This document shows, one piece after another, positions 50,900 through 61,395 of a stretch of DNA of 64,000 nt. The stretch is from Umezawaea beigongshangensis (GTDB lineage Bacteria; Actinomycetota; Actinomycetes; Mycobacteriales; Pseudonocardiaceae): NCBI RefSeq assembly GCF_016464305.1, contig NZ_JAEIOJ010000012.1, positions 27,650-91,649 on the forward strand, read 5' to 3'. A model generated the notes under the pieces. That model did no database searches. It was not told the DNA's origin and saw only the letters and a list, made by a program, of their open reading frames with translations. The stretch's first letter is position 1. Each line of letters starts with the position of its first letter. A program made the translations under genes and the position numbers.

Positions 50900-52459
50900 T
50901 CAGCAGGGGGAGTTGGTCTGGGTCAGCAGGCCCATGCGGTAGGGCAGCTGGCTGTAGTCACCGCCCGCGTTCGGGGCCAGTCCCTGGTAGAGGAACTGGA
51001 GCCGGCAGGGGTTGATGGGCAGCGTCTGGTCGTTGCCCGCGCGGATCAGCTCACCGTGACTGATGTCCTTCGTCCACTGACCGGCGGGGAAGGTGGTGTT
51101 GCTGGTGCGGGCGAACGGGTTGGACTCGCTGGCCGCGTGCGGGGTCCAGGGACCCTCCACCCGGTTGGAGGTGAAGGACTTGTAGTAGCGGCCGGTGGAA
51201 CCGATGGCCTCCTGGAGCAGCAGGTACTGTCCGCTGTCCCCGACCTTGTAGACCGCGGTGCCCTCGAACAGGTTGTTGCGGTTGGAGTCCTGCAGGGCGA
51301 TGACGGTGTTGCCGAACCCGTTGGGGAAGTTCGCCGTGCTGGTCTGCGCGCGGTAGACGTGCCCGTTGTCGTCGCTGGAGAACAGGTGGCAGTTCACGGC
51401 GTCGCAGATCACCCAGAAGTCCAGCCAGTGGCCGTTGCCCTTGTTCTGGCGGACGATGTCCGGCTCGGCGGACATGAAGTTGCGCGGAGCCGACCACGAG
51501 CGGGGGTTGCCGGGGTCGCTGCTGGTCGAGTAGCTCGGCAGGCCGGTCTGGTACACGAGGTACCACAGGTTCTGCGGTGCGAAGTAGAACAGGTGCGGCG
51601 CGGCGCGGTAGCCCTGTCCCACGCCCGACGCGGTGTCGAGGAAGGTGTGGGTCGCGCTGGCCGCTTGCGGCCAGTCGGGGAAGGCGAAGTGCACCAGGTT
51701 CCACCCGCCGGAGCGACTGGCGGTGGTGGCGTAGACCTGCCACTGGTCGTTGTGCCTGACCACGGTGTAGTCCTTGATGGACACGATGTCGTGCCCGGCG
51801 TCCGACTTCGGCCCGGCCAGCACACCGCTGGAGCTCCACCGCAACGACGCCGGCAGACCCGTGCCGGGCTGGTTGCCGGAGCCGACGCGGACGAGCTGCC
51901 ACTGCTGGTTGGTGCCGCCCCAGTCGCTGTACTGGACGACGTTCGCGCCGTCGGTGGTGGCCCCGCCCTGGACCTCGACGGCCTTGTTGCTGTTGCGGTT
52001 GACCAGGCGCACGTGGCCGCCGTCGGAGTCGGCCAGGCGGAACTGCTGGTTGGTGCCGTTGCCGTCGGCCCACTGCACGACGGCTCCGCCGTCGGCGGTG
52101 GAGGAGTTGTGGACGTCGAGCACTTTGCCGGAGTGGCGCGACTTGAGGCGGTAGTAGCCGCCTCCGGAGTCGACGAACTGCCACTGCTGCTGGTTGCCGT
52201 CGTTGCGGGCCCACTGGGTGATGCGGGCGCCGTCGCCCGTGGCGAGGTTGTAGACGTCGAGCGCCTTGCCGCTGTTGCGGTTCACCAGCACGTACCACGC
52301 GGTCGTGTCGACGGTCGCGGCCGACGCGGGTGCCGCACCGAGCGCCGTCACCAGGCCGCCGAGCAGCACGGTGACGACGGCGGCGGCGACCCCGGTCAGG
52401 CCGCGACGCCTGCTGATCCGCGAGAGGGCGGTGGGTGGGTGCTGGCCTGGTCCGGCCAT
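50900..52459 (-). CDS. secreted ricin-CBM13/GH62 alpha-L-arabinofuranosidase
   Basis: A 519-residue exported enzyme. A long signal peptide (~1-48, cleaved after ASAA) is followed by an N-terminal ricin B trefoil (~50-185; three NQQW/NQQF repeats such as KALDVYNLATGDGARITQWA) and the GH62 domain (~205-519; ASLRWSSSGVLAGPKSDAGH, IVSIKDYTVVRHNDQWQVYA, WVICDAVNCHLFSSDDNGHV, DISHGELIR). It is a paralogue of the enzyme at 43885, differing by the binding module. ATG 52459 has GAGGAG upstream. It is divergent from the sugar ABC transporter across an 800-bp region with shared operator motifs. Confidence 0.93.
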   Translation of the reverse strand: MAGPGQHPPTALSRISRRRGLTGVAAAVVTVLLGGLVTALGAAPASAATVDTTAWYVLVNRNSGKALDVYNLATGDGARITQWARNDGNQQQWQFVDSGGGYYRLKSRHSGKVLDVHNSSTADGGAVVQWADGNGTNQQFRLADSDGGHVRLVNRNSNKAVEVQGGATTDGANVVQYSDWGGTNQQWQLVRVGSGNQPGTGLPASLRWSSSGVLAGPKSDAGHDIVSIKDYTVVRHNDQWQVYATTASRSGGWNLVHFAFPDWPQAASATHTFLDTASGVGQGYRAAPHLFYFAPQNLWYLVYQTGLPSYSTSSDPGNPRSWSAPRNFMSAEPDIVRQNKGNGHWLDFWVICDAVNCHLFSSDDNGHVYRAQTSTANFPNGFGNTVIALQDSNRNNLFEGTAVYKVGDSGQYLLLQEAIGSTGRYYKSFTSNRVEGPWTPHAASESNPFARTSNTTFPAGQWTKDISHGELIRAGNDQTLPINPCRLQFLYQGLAPNAGGDYSQLPYRMGLLTQTNSPC

Positions 52460-52777
52460 GAGCGTGCTCCTCTTCGTCGAGGTGGGGGCGGCGTGTCGAG
52501 CGCGGACGACTCCCGCGCGGTGGGAGCGGTGCCCGATCGATCGGCGTCGAACGCCGCCGGCATCGTGACGGCAGGGCCCGCCCGGTGCCGATCGGTGCTC
52601 GGCCGACGTGTGTCGGGGTGACAGGTGGGGTTCGCCATCTCCTCTGCGCGAATGGTGCGGTGAGGTCGCGACATCGTCGTTCGGGACGGTTGCCGCCTTC
52701 ATCGAACTGTGAACCATGGCGCACGGCCGGTCAAGGAGCGACGAAAACACGCGGCACGGAGACGTCGCCGCGCGAAC

Positions 52778-52806
52778 GGCTAAAAATAATGTGGACATCT
52801 TTAGCC
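52778..52806. promoter_or_regulatory. GGCTAAA/TTTAGCC inverted repeat
   Basis: Perfect 7-bp arms at 52778-52784 and 52800-52806 separated by an AT-rich 15-bp spacer. The right half shares the 11-mer ACATCTTTAGC with the GH62 promoter at 43503. Likely a regulator site for the ricin-GH62 gene. Confidence 0.6.
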
Positions 52807-53166
52807 CACCGAGGTCGTTGACCGTTCGTCGCAGCTCTGGTTACCGTTTCGCGCGGGACCGCTCGACCCGAGGTCGGCGAGGTGCGTCCGGGTTTCGTGC
52901 CCGGTCCGCGAACCCCGAGCGTTCACGCGTGCGCCTCCGGGCCGTGTTGACGCGGAATTGGGCGGACTGCGCCACCGGAGTCGGCGACAATGTCGCACCC
53001 GTGTGGGAGCACGGCCCCACCCCCGTGCTGACGCGGTGGTTCTGCGCCGTTGTGGTGAATGTGATCCGGGCGTTGTCGCCGGTTCTGCTCGCAGCGGCGT
53101 CGTGGTCGTGCGAAATCGCGGTGCTCCGTCCTTGACGACCGGTGTGATGCGGCTTACCGTCGTGGA

Positions 53167-53199
53167 CGTTAACGATCGGAGTTGAGAACGAAAGTTTCG
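53167..53199. promoter_or_regulatory. CGTTAACG and CGAAAGTTTCG operators
   Basis: CGTTAACG (53167-53174) and CGAAAGTTTCG (53189-53199) are both perfect palindromes, 14 bp apart, just before the transporter operon. The second is identical to the site at 43458-43468, and CGTTAAC also occurs there. Confidence 0.7.
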
Positions 53200-53259
53200 G
53201 TCGGTCAGTCGGTCGGTGTGGTGCCGCGCCGCTCACCCCGCACACGTTGGAGAAGCGTC

Positions 53260-54522
53260 GTGGCCCTCCGCTCGCCCCTGCTGCTCGTCGCCGTCTCCGT
53301 CCTGATCGCCGCCTGCACGCCGGGAACGGGCGGAGGCGGGGGAGGGGACGGTTCGTCCTTCGAGTTCTGGTCGTTCGCGGCCATCGACCAGAGGGCGTCG
53401 GTGGACGCGTACCGGGAGAAGCACCCGGACGTGCGGATCGAGCTGACCGAGGTGGGAACCTCGGTGGAGACCGCCCAGGCGCTGACGACGGCGCTGGCCG
53501 GCGGGGAGGTGCCGGACCTGGTGCTGATCCAGGGCGACGACCTGCCGAAGTTCGTGCAGCAGCCGCAGAACTTCGTCGACCTGCGGACGCTGGGCGCCGA
53601 CGACGTCACGGACGACTACCTGGACTGGGTGATCACGCAGAGCGTCGCGGGGGACGGCGAGGTGCTGGGCATCCCCACGGACGTGGGCGGCATGGCCGTG
53701 GCCTACCGGACCGACCTGTTCGCCGACGCCGGACTGCCCACCGACCGGGAGTCCGTGAGCGCGCTGTGGCCGACCTGGGAGGCGTTCGTCGAGACCGGGA
53801 AGCGCTACCGGCGGGCCACCGGCAAGGCGTTCACGGACAACGCGGCCACGAGTGTGTTCTACCAGGCGGTCAACCAGGTCTCGCAGAAGTACTACGACGA
53901 CGACCGCAAGCCGGTCTACGACAGCAACCCGCAGGTGAGGGCGGCGTTCGACCTCGGCATCGAGGCGGCCACCGCCGGCATCACCGCGAGGCAGGCGTCC
54001 TTCGAGAGCGCGTGGAGCGCCGGTATGGCACAGGGCGAGTACGCGGCCGTGTCCGCGCCGTCGTGGATGCTCGACCGCATCCGCAGCGTCGCTCCGGACA
54101 CGGCGGGCAAGTGGGACGTCGCCCGCATCCCCGGCGGCTCGGGCAACTGGGGTGGCAGCTACCTGGCCATCCCCAAGCGCGCGCAGAACCCGCAGGCCGC
54201 CTGGGACTACATCAGGGAGATGCAGTCCCCGCAGGGGCAGCTGGACCACTTCGGCCGATCCGGCGCGCTGCCGTCCACCCCGTCGGTCTACCAGGACGAG
54301 AGGCTCGCCGCCGCAACGGATCCGTTCTTCTCCGACGCGCCGACCGGCAAGATCTACACCGACTCGCTGCTGGAGCTGAAGCCGTTCTACATCGGTCCCG
54401 ACAGCGCGACCATCGGTCAGGAGTTCCTCAACTCCATCACCAACGTCGAGCAGAGCGGCGGCAACCCCGACACGGCCTGGGACGACGCCGTGCGCAACAT
54501 CAAGACCGCCATCGGCGGCTGA
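53260..54522 (+). CDS. sugar-binding lipoprotein of an ABC transporter (xylooligosaccharide-type, inferred)
   Basis: A 420-residue solute-binding protein. Signal SPLLLVAVSVLIAACTPG contains the lipobox IAAC; a Gly-rich spacer follows. Family 1 text: FEFWSFAAIDQRASVDAYRE, GGEVPDLVLIQGDDLPKFVQ, VGGMAVAYRTDLFADAGLPT, YAAVSAPSWMLDRIRSV, IPKRAQNPQAAWDYI. GTG 53260 is chosen for GGAGAAG upstream and because the operator sites lie before it; GTG 53221 is possible. It heads an operon with two permeases and a cytoplasmic GH43, so import of xylo- or arabino-oligosaccharides is likely. Confidence 0.88.
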   Translation: MALRSPLLLVAVSVLIAACTPGTGGGGGGDGSSFEFWSFAAIDQRASVDAYREKHPDVRIELTEVGTSVETAQALTTALAGGEVPDLVLIQGDDLPKFVQQPQNFVDLRTLGADDVTDDYLDWVITQSVAGDGEVLGIPTDVGGMAVAYRTDLFADAGLPTDRESVSALWPTWEAFVETGKRYRRATGKAFTDNAATSVFYQAVNQVSQKYYDDDRKPVYDSNPQVRAAFDLGIEAATAGITARQASFESAWSAGMAQGEYAAVSAPSWMLDRIRSVAPDTAGKWDVARIPGGSGNWGGSYLAIPKRAQNPQAAWDYIREMQSPQGQLDHFGRSGALPSTPSVYQDERLAAATDPFFSDAPTGKIYTDSLLELKPFYIGPDSATIGQEFLNSITNVEQSGGNPDTAWDDAVRNIKTAIGG

Positions 54523-54528
54523 GCGACC

Positions 54529-55476
54529 GTGACCGTCACGTCGATCCCGGTGCGCCCGGTCGTGCCGCCGCCGGTCTCCCGGAGGACCCGGCGACTGGGC
54601 GAGCGCCTGTCGCCGTACGCCTACATCGCGCCGTTCTTCGTCGTCTTCGCGGTGTTCGGGCTGTTCCCGTTCGCCTTCACCTTCTACGTCGCGCTGTTCG
54701 ACTGGAACCCCATCGGCGACCGCGTGTTCATCGGCACGGACAACTTCACCCGCATGTTCGCCGATCCCCGCTTCTGGAACGCCGCACGCAACACCGTGAG
54801 CATCTGGGCCCTGTCCACCGCGCCGCAGCTGCTGCTGGCCCTGCTGCTGGCGCACGTGCTCGACCACGCCCGGCTGCGGTTCGCCCTGTTCTTCCGGATG
54901 TCGGTGCTGGTGCCGTACGTGACCTCGGTGGCGGCCACCGCGATCGTGTTCGCGCAGCTGTTCGACCGCGACTACGGGCTGCTCAACTGGCTGCTGGGCC
55001 TGGTGGGCGTGGAACCCGTCGACTTCGTGCAGTCCACCTGGGGCAGTCACGTCCTCATCGCCACGATGGTGACCTGGCGCTGGTTCGGCTACACCACCCT
55101 GCTCTACCTCGCCTCGCTGCAGGCCGTTCCGCGCGCGGTGCACGAAGCCGCGGTCATCGACGGCGCGAGCGCCTGGCAGCAATTCCTGCACATCACCGTC
55201 CCCTCGCTGCGGCCGGTGATCATCTTCACCGTGGTCACCTCCACCATCGGCGGCCTCCAGATCTTCACCGAACCCCTGCTCATCGCCTCCGGTGCGCCGC
55301 TGACCTGCGGAGCGGTGCGGCAGTGCCAGACGCTGACGCTGTTCCTCTACGAACAGGGCTTCGGTCAGTTCGAGTTCGGCTACGCCTCGGCGGTCGGCGT
55401 CGCGCTGTTCGTCGTGGTCGTGCTGATCGCCGCGATCAACTACCTGCTGTCCACCCGGATCAAGGCGGACCGATGA
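54529..55476 (+). CDS. sugar ABC transporter permease (MalF type)
   Basis: A 315-residue permease with six membrane segments, starting LSPYAYIAPFFVVFAVFGLF. The EAA loop is VHEAAVIDGASAWQQFLHIT. GTG 54529 lies 6 bp after the binding-protein stop, and the next permease overlaps its end by ATGA. It is part of a CUT1 importer lacking its own ATPase. Confidence 0.93.
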   Translation: MTVTSIPVRPVVPPPVSRRTRRLGERLSPYAYIAPFFVVFAVFGLFPFAFTFYVALFDWNPIGDRVFIGTDNFTRMFADPRFWNAARNTVSIWALSTAPQLLLALLLAHVLDHARLRFALFFRMSVLVPYVTSVAATAIVFAQLFDRDYGLLNWLLGLVGVEPVDFVQSTWGSHVLIATMVTWRWFGYTTLLYLASLQAVPRAVHEAAVIDGASAWQQFLHITVPSLRPVIIFTVVTSTIGGLQIFTEPLLIASGAPLTCGAVRQCQTLTLFLYEQGFGQFEFGYASAVGVALFVVVVLIAAINYLLSTRIKADR

Positions 55477-56321
55477 CGAGCACCCCGCCGCGCCGTCGGC
55501 ACCCCGGCCGGGTCCGCTGGTGGACCTACCTGCTGCTGTCCGCGACCACCGTCGTGAGCCTGTTCCCGCTGTACTGGATGTTCGTCGTGGCCACCACCGA
55601 CACCGCGGCCGCCACGCGGATGCCGCCCGAGGTCGTGCCCGGCGACAACTTCTTCCACCTGGTGGGTCTGGTCCTGGACACGGTGCCGTTCGTCCAGGCG
55701 CTGCGCAACAGCGTGTTCGTGGCGACCGCCATCGGCGCCGGTCAAGCGGTGCTGTGCGCGCTGGCCGGGTTCGCCTTCGCCAAGCTGCGCTTCCCCGGCC
55801 GCAACACCCTGTTCCTCGTCGTCGTGCTCACCATGACCGTGCCCACCCAGCTCTCGGTCGTCCCGCAGTACATGATCATGTCCGAACTGGGCTGGGTGGA
55901 CACCCTCCAAGCCCTGGTCGTGCCCGGTCTGGCCAGTGCCTTCGGCATCTTCTGGATGCGCCAGCACATCTCCCTCACCATCAGCGACGAACTGGTGCAG
56001 GCCGCCCGCATCGACGGCGCGAACACGCGGCAGGTGTTCTGGCGCATCGTCTTCCCCGTCGTGCGCCCGGCCGCGTTCGTGCTCGGCCTGTTCGGCTTCG
56101 TCACCGCCTGGAACGACTTCCTCTGGCCGTTCATCGTGCTCAAGTCACCCGAGCGCTACACCGCTCAGATCGCCATCAAGGCACTCCAGAACAGCTACGA
56201 CATCGATCTCGGCCTGGCCATGTCGGGCTCCTTCCTGGCCACCGTCCCGCTGGTCGTGCTGTTCGTCCTGGTCGGGCGGCGCATGGTCGCGGGCGTCCTG
56301 GACGGCGCCTTCAAGGGCTGA
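55473..56321 (+). CDS. sugar ABC transporter permease (MalG type)
   Basis: A 282-residue permease. VRWWTYLLLSATTVVSLFPL opens the first helix, and the EAA loop is LVQAARIDGANTRQVFWRIV. ATG 55473 overlaps the upstream permease stop (ATGA). Text such as VPTQLSVVPQYMIMSELGWV and NDFLWPFIVLKSPERYT is typical of CUT1 MalG-type subunits. Confidence 0.93.
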   Translation: MTSTPPRRRHPGRVRWWTYLLLSATTVVSLFPLYWMFVVATTDTAAATRMPPEVVPGDNFFHLVGLVLDTVPFVQALRNSVFVATAIGAGQAVLCALAGFAFAKLRFPGRNTLFLVVVLTMTVPTQLSVVPQYMIMSELGWVDTLQALVVPGLASAFGIFWMRQHISLTISDELVQAARIDGANTRQVFWRIVFPVVRPAAFVLGLFGFVTAWNDFLWPFIVLKSPERYTAQIAIKALQNSYDIDLGLAMSGSFLATVPLVVLFVLVGRRMVAGVLDGAFKG

Positions 56322-56379
56322 GGCCCGCTCGGACACCCGTTCCCGCCTTCTCCCACGACACCCCGGAGCGAAGAGACCA

Positions 56380-57936
56380 GTGCACGCGGAAACCCCCGGA
56401 ACCCGGTTGCCGGAACCGACGACGACCGGCTGGTACTACGACAACCCCGTCATCCCCGGATTCCACCCGGACCCCAGCGTGTGCCGGGTCGGTGAGGACT
56501 ACTACCTGGTGTGCTCCAGCTTCGAGTACTTCCCCGGCGTGCCGATCTTCCACAGCCGCGACCTGGTGCACTGGCGGCAGATCGGCAACGTCCTGGACCG
56601 ACCCTCGCAGCTCCCGCTGCCGCCCGACGCGTCGGCCTCCGACGGCGTCTACGCCCCCACGATCCGGCACCACGACGGCCGGTTCTGGCTGATCACCACG
56701 AACGTGTCGAGCGGCGGCAACTTCATCGTCACCGCCGACGAGCCCGCGGGTCCCTGGTCCGACCCGGTGTGGATCGACCTGCCCGGCATCGACCCGGACC
56801 TGGCGTGGGACGAGGACGGCAACTGCTGGTGCGCCTTCCAGGGCGTGGGGGTGGCCCGCATCGACCCCGAGACGGGGAAGGTGCTGGAGGGACCGCTTCC
56901 GGCGTGGTCCGGAACCGGGCTCCAGTGGCCGGAGGCGCCTCACCTCCACCGCGTCGGCGAGTGGTGGTACCTGGTGATCGCCGAGGGCGGCACCGAACGC
57001 GGCCACACCGTGGCGGTGGCGCGCGCCCGCTCCCCGCGCGGCCCCTGGGAGGCCGCTCCGGTCAACCCGGTCCTGACCCACCGCGGCACCGACCACCCGG
57101 TCCAGAGCACCGGCCACGCCGACCTCGTCAGCACCCCGGACGGCGAGTGGTGGATGGTCCTGCTCGCCACCCGTCCCCGCGGGTACAGCCCCGGCTTCCA
57201 CGTCCTGGGCCGTGAAACCTTCCTCACGCCGGTGCGCTGGGAGGACGGCTGGCCGCGCGTCGGCCCCGTGAACCTCCGGGAACGGGCACCGGGCCGGCCG
57301 CGGCCGCTGGAGGAGGCCCCGCGGCGCGACGACTTCGACGCGACCGAGCTCGATCCCCGGTGGATCTCGCCCCGGTCGCGCCCGGACGACTCGTGGTCGC
57401 TGACGCGACGACCGGGATGGCTGACCCTGCACGCCACCGGTTCCTCGCTCGACCACCCCGGCTGCACCTTCGTCGGCTGGCGTCAGCAGTACCCCGAGAG
57501 CCGGACGGTCGTGCGCCTGGACCCGGAGTCCGGTCGCGCGGGCCTGTCGGTGCGGCTGGACGAGGCCCACCACTACGACGTCGAGGTCGCCGACGGACGG
57601 GCCAGCGTCATCGCCCGCATCGGGCCCCTGCGCCAGAGCACGGCCACGCGCCCCGTGCCGCCGGGCCCGGTGACCCTCGCGATCACCACCCGGCCGGCCC
57701 GGGAGCGCCCACCGGCCGACGGAGAACCCTCCGGCCTGCACGTCGGGGCGCCGGACTTCCTCGCCTTCCACGTCGGCGACGACCCGGAACCGCTGGCGGA
57801 ACTCGACGGCAGGTACCTGTCCACTGAGGTCGCCACCGGTTTCACCGGCCGGGTCGTCGGCGTGTACGTCACCGCGGGCACCGCGTCGTTCGACTGGTTC
57901 GAGCACGGTCCGCTCGACGCTCAGGAGCACTCCTGA
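56380..57936 (+). CDS. cytoplasmic GH43 beta-xylosidase/arabinofuranosidase
   Basis: A 518-residue glycosidase without a signal peptide, so it acts on imported oligosaccharides. The five-bladed GH43 propeller starts NPVIPGFHPDPSVCRVGEDY (catalytic base Asp in HPDPS), continues with VPIFHSRDLVHW and DPDLAWDEDGNC, and has the general acid Glu in WPEAPHLHRVGEWWYL. A C-terminal beta-sandwich (~330-518) is typical of beta-xylosidases of this group. GTG 56380 follows GGAGCGAAGAG, 58 bp after the permease genes, making it the last gene of the transporter operon. Substrate: xylobiose-like chains are most likely. Confidence 0.92.
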   Translation: MHAETPGTRLPEPTTTGWYYDNPVIPGFHPDPSVCRVGEDYYLVCSSFEYFPGVPIFHSRDLVHWRQIGNVLDRPSQLPLPPDASASDGVYAPTIRHHDGRFWLITTNVSSGGNFIVTADEPAGPWSDPVWIDLPGIDPDLAWDEDGNCWCAFQGVGVARIDPETGKVLEGPLPAWSGTGLQWPEAPHLHRVGEWWYLVIAEGGTERGHTVAVARARSPRGPWEAAPVNPVLTHRGTDHPVQSTGHADLVSTPDGEWWMVLLATRPRGYSPGFHVLGRETFLTPVRWEDGWPRVGPVNLRERAPGRPRPLEEAPRRDDFDATELDPRWISPRSRPDDSWSLTRRPGWLTLHATGSSLDHPGCTFVGWRQQYPESRTVVRLDPESGRAGLSVRLDEAHHYDVEVADGRASVIARIGPLRQSTATRPVPPGPVTLAITTRPARERPPADGEPSGLHVGAPDFLAFHVGDDPEPLAELDGRYLSTEVATGFTGRVVGVYVTAGTASFDWFEHGPLDAQEHS

Positions 57937-59397
<1,461 letters not shown>

Positions 59398-59405
59398 ACC
59401 GCGGT

Positions 59406-59465
59406 GGGAGGGCCGGTGACCCCGGCCCTCCCGCTCCGCCGCTGCTCGGCGCCGAGCAGCGGCGG
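59406..59465 (+). terminator. tandem terminator hairpins, one a 30-nt perfect palindrome
   Basis: First hairpin: 11-bp arms (59406-59416 and 59422-59432), 5-nt loop. Second: 59436-59465 is a 30-nt perfect palindrome with no loop, so it can also form a cruciform. Both lie within 70 bp of the xylanase stop. Confidence 0.85.
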
Positions 59466-59520
59466 GTCCCGAGACCCTTGTGCGCTGATGTGACCCGTGG
59501 CACAGTCGTCTGGCACGCAG

Positions 59521-59536
59521 TGTCATAACGATGACA
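59521..59536. promoter_or_regulatory. operator palindrome before the MFS gene
   Basis: TGTCATAACGATGACA (6-bp perfect arms, AACG spacer) lies 22 bp before the start codon and between two CAGTG words. It probably overlaps the promoter and binds a repressor; the TetR protein at 61396 is one candidate. Confidence 0.65.
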
Positions 59537-59558
59537 TTCAGTGTTACCGGAGGTTCAC

Positions 59559-60920
59559 GTGAACCAGCAGCGGACCGTGCCGGACGACGGCGACGTCCTG
59601 CACGCCACGGCGAGTCGCAAAGCCGCGCTCCACCTCCTGCCGATCCTGTGCCTCGTCTACTTCATGGCCTTCGTGGACCGCACGAACGTCGGTCTGGCCA
59701 AGAGCTCGCTGGAAGCCGACGTGGGCATCGGCGCCGCCGCCTACGGGGTCGGCGCGGGCATCTTCTTCCTGAGCTACGCGCTCCTGGAGGTCCCGAGCAA
59801 CCTGATCATGCACCGGGTCGGTCCGCGACGGTGGATCACCCGCATCGCGGTGACCTGGGGCGCGCTCTGCGCCTGCACGACCTTCGTGCAGGGCGAACTG
59901 TCGTTCTACGTCGTCCGGTTCCTCCTCGGCGCGGCCGAAGCCGGCCTGTACCCGGCGCTCATGTACGTCGTCACCGTCTGGTTCTCGCAGAAGCAGCGGG
60001 TGACGGTGGTCGGGATCGTCTACCTCGCCGTGTGCGCCGGTCTCACGCTCGGCGGTCCCCTCGGCGGCGCGCTCATGGAGCTGCGCGGAGCGGGCGGCCT
60101 GCACGGCTGGCAGTGGATGTTCCTCGTCGAGGGCGCGATCACGATCGCCGTCGCCTTCCTCGTGTGGCGCCGGGTGCCCGACCGGCCGGAGGACGCGCCG
60201 TGGCTGACCGCGCGGGAGGCCGAGGTGCTGAACGACCGCGCGGTCGTGCGCACGGCTCCGGCGCACAGCACCCTGAGGGGGAACTTCCGGGTCGCGTTCG
60301 GCAGACCCGTCGTTCTCGCGCTGTCGGCGGTCTACTTCGCGAACCAGATCACCAGCGTGGCCGTCCAGTACAACTTCCCGTCGATCGTCGAGGGCCTCGA
60401 CGTCGAGGGGCCGTTCCTCGTCGGGGTCGTGAGCGGCAGCGTGGGGATCGGTGCGTTCGTCGGCGTGCTGGTCGTGCCGTGGATCCAGCGCCGCGTGCAG
60501 AACGAGATCCGGGTCCTGTCGCTGGTCACCGTCGCCTCGGCGGTGGTGGCGTTCGCCTACGCGTTCGCCGACGGGCCGGTCCTGCGCGTGCTGCTGATCG
60601 ACGTCGCCATGATGCTGCTCATCGGCGTCCTCCCGCTGTACTGGTCGGTCGCGATGGCGAGGATGTCCGGGCTCATGGCCGCGGCCGGTCTCGCGTTCAT
60701 CAACACGGTCGGGCTGCTGGGCGGGTTCGTCGGGCCCTACCTGTACGGGTTCGTCGAGAGCCGGGGGAGCGGGTCGGCGGCGTTCGTCGTGCTCGTCGGC
60801 GGCTCGGTCGCCGGTGTGCTGCTCGTGCCGCTGCTGCGGTGGGCGGTGCGCTCCGAGGACCGGCGCTCCGGTGGTGCGCCGGACGTGGGAGCTCCGGCCG
60901 GTGCGCAGGGGAGACGGTGA
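59559..60920 (+). CDS. MFS transporter, anion:cation symporter (ACS) type
   Basis: A 453-residue membrane protein with 12 hydrophobic segments. YFMAFVDRTNVGLAKSSLEA in helix 1 and SYALLEVPSNLIMHRVGPRR after helix 2 are diagnostic of the ACS/phthalate-permease family, which imports organic acids with protons (tartrate, phthalate, hexuronate, vitamins). GTG 59559 is supported by GGAGG at 59549-59553; an upstream in-frame GTG at 59541 lies before that site. The downstream carboxylesterase relic starts inside its stop codon (GTGA), so import and hydrolysis of an ester were once coupled. Confidence 0.9.
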   Translation: MNQQRTVPDDGDVLHATASRKAALHLLPILCLVYFMAFVDRTNVGLAKSSLEADVGIGAAAYGVGAGIFFLSYALLEVPSNLIMHRVGPRRWITRIAVTWGALCACTTFVQGELSFYVVRFLLGAAEAGLYPALMYVVTVWFSQKQRVTVVGIVYLAVCAGLTLGGPLGGALMELRGAGGLHGWQWMFLVEGAITIAVAFLVWRRVPDRPEDAPWLTAREAEVLNDRAVVRTAPAHSTLRGNFRVAFGRPVVLALSAVYFANQITSVAVQYNFPSIVEGLDVEGPFLVGVVSGSVGIGAFVGVLVVPWIQRRVQNEIRVLSLVTVASAVVAFAYAFADGPVLRVLLIDVAMMLLIGVLPLYWSVAMARMSGLMAAAGLAFINTVGLLGGFVGPYLYGFVESRGSGSAAFVVLVGGSVAGVLLVPLLRWAVRSEDRRSGGAPDVGAPAGAQGRR

Positions 60921-61270
60921 TCGTGCGGAACCGCGTCGCCGCAGTCCTGCTCGGAGTCGTGCTGGTGGCCACCGCGGTGGTCGCGACCTCGTCCGCGAAC
61001 GCGCACGGGAGCCCGCGCCGGGGCTCCAGACCGGCAAGCCGGACGACGACTCCGGGAACTTCGGCACCCTCGACCAGATCGAGGCGCTCCGCTTCGTCGA
61101 CCGCAACGCGCGGGCCTTCGGCGGCGACCCGGCGAACGTGACCGTGACGGGCCGGTCCGCCGGGGCGGTCGACGTGCGGGCGCCGGTGGTCTCACCTCTG
61201 ACCGAGGGCCTGGTGGCCGAGGTGATCCCCCTCGGCGGGGGCCTGCTGTTCGCGACGCGGACGGCGGTCC
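60917..61270 (+). pseudogene. type B carboxylesterase, broken
   Basis: A GTG overlapping the MFS stop begins a signal peptide (VRNRVAAVLLGVVLVATAVV ... ANAHG). About 35 codons later the frame is lost. Carboxylesterase type B text then appears in another frame: DDDSGNFGTLDQIEALRFVD, NARAFGGDPANVTVTGRSAG, VVSPLTEGLVAEVIPLGGG. The family usually has some 150 residues before the GNFGTLDQ block and 250 after the nucleophile motif (normally GESAG). Both are missing, so this is a 5'-deleted, 3'-truncated relic. Its coupling to the permease shows the former operon. Confidence 0.75.
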
Positions 61271-61395
61271 GCACCTACGCCGAGGGGGTGTTCGCGTTCT
61301 CGTTCGGCCGGGCACCGCGGACCGTTCGTGGCGGACGCCACCCCACCTGCCCGCCGTCCTAGACTCGCCACCGGACGTCGGGGAGGTGAGGATCT

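Larger units (their letters stand above)
52460..53259. promoter_or_regulatory. long divergent promoter region
   Basis: 800 bp without a supported gene between the ricin-GH62 gene and the ABC transporter. AT-richer cores at ~52,770-52,830 and ~53,040-53,210 mark the probable promoters. The symmetric elements at 52778-52806 and 53167-53199 are listed separately. Confidence 0.5.
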
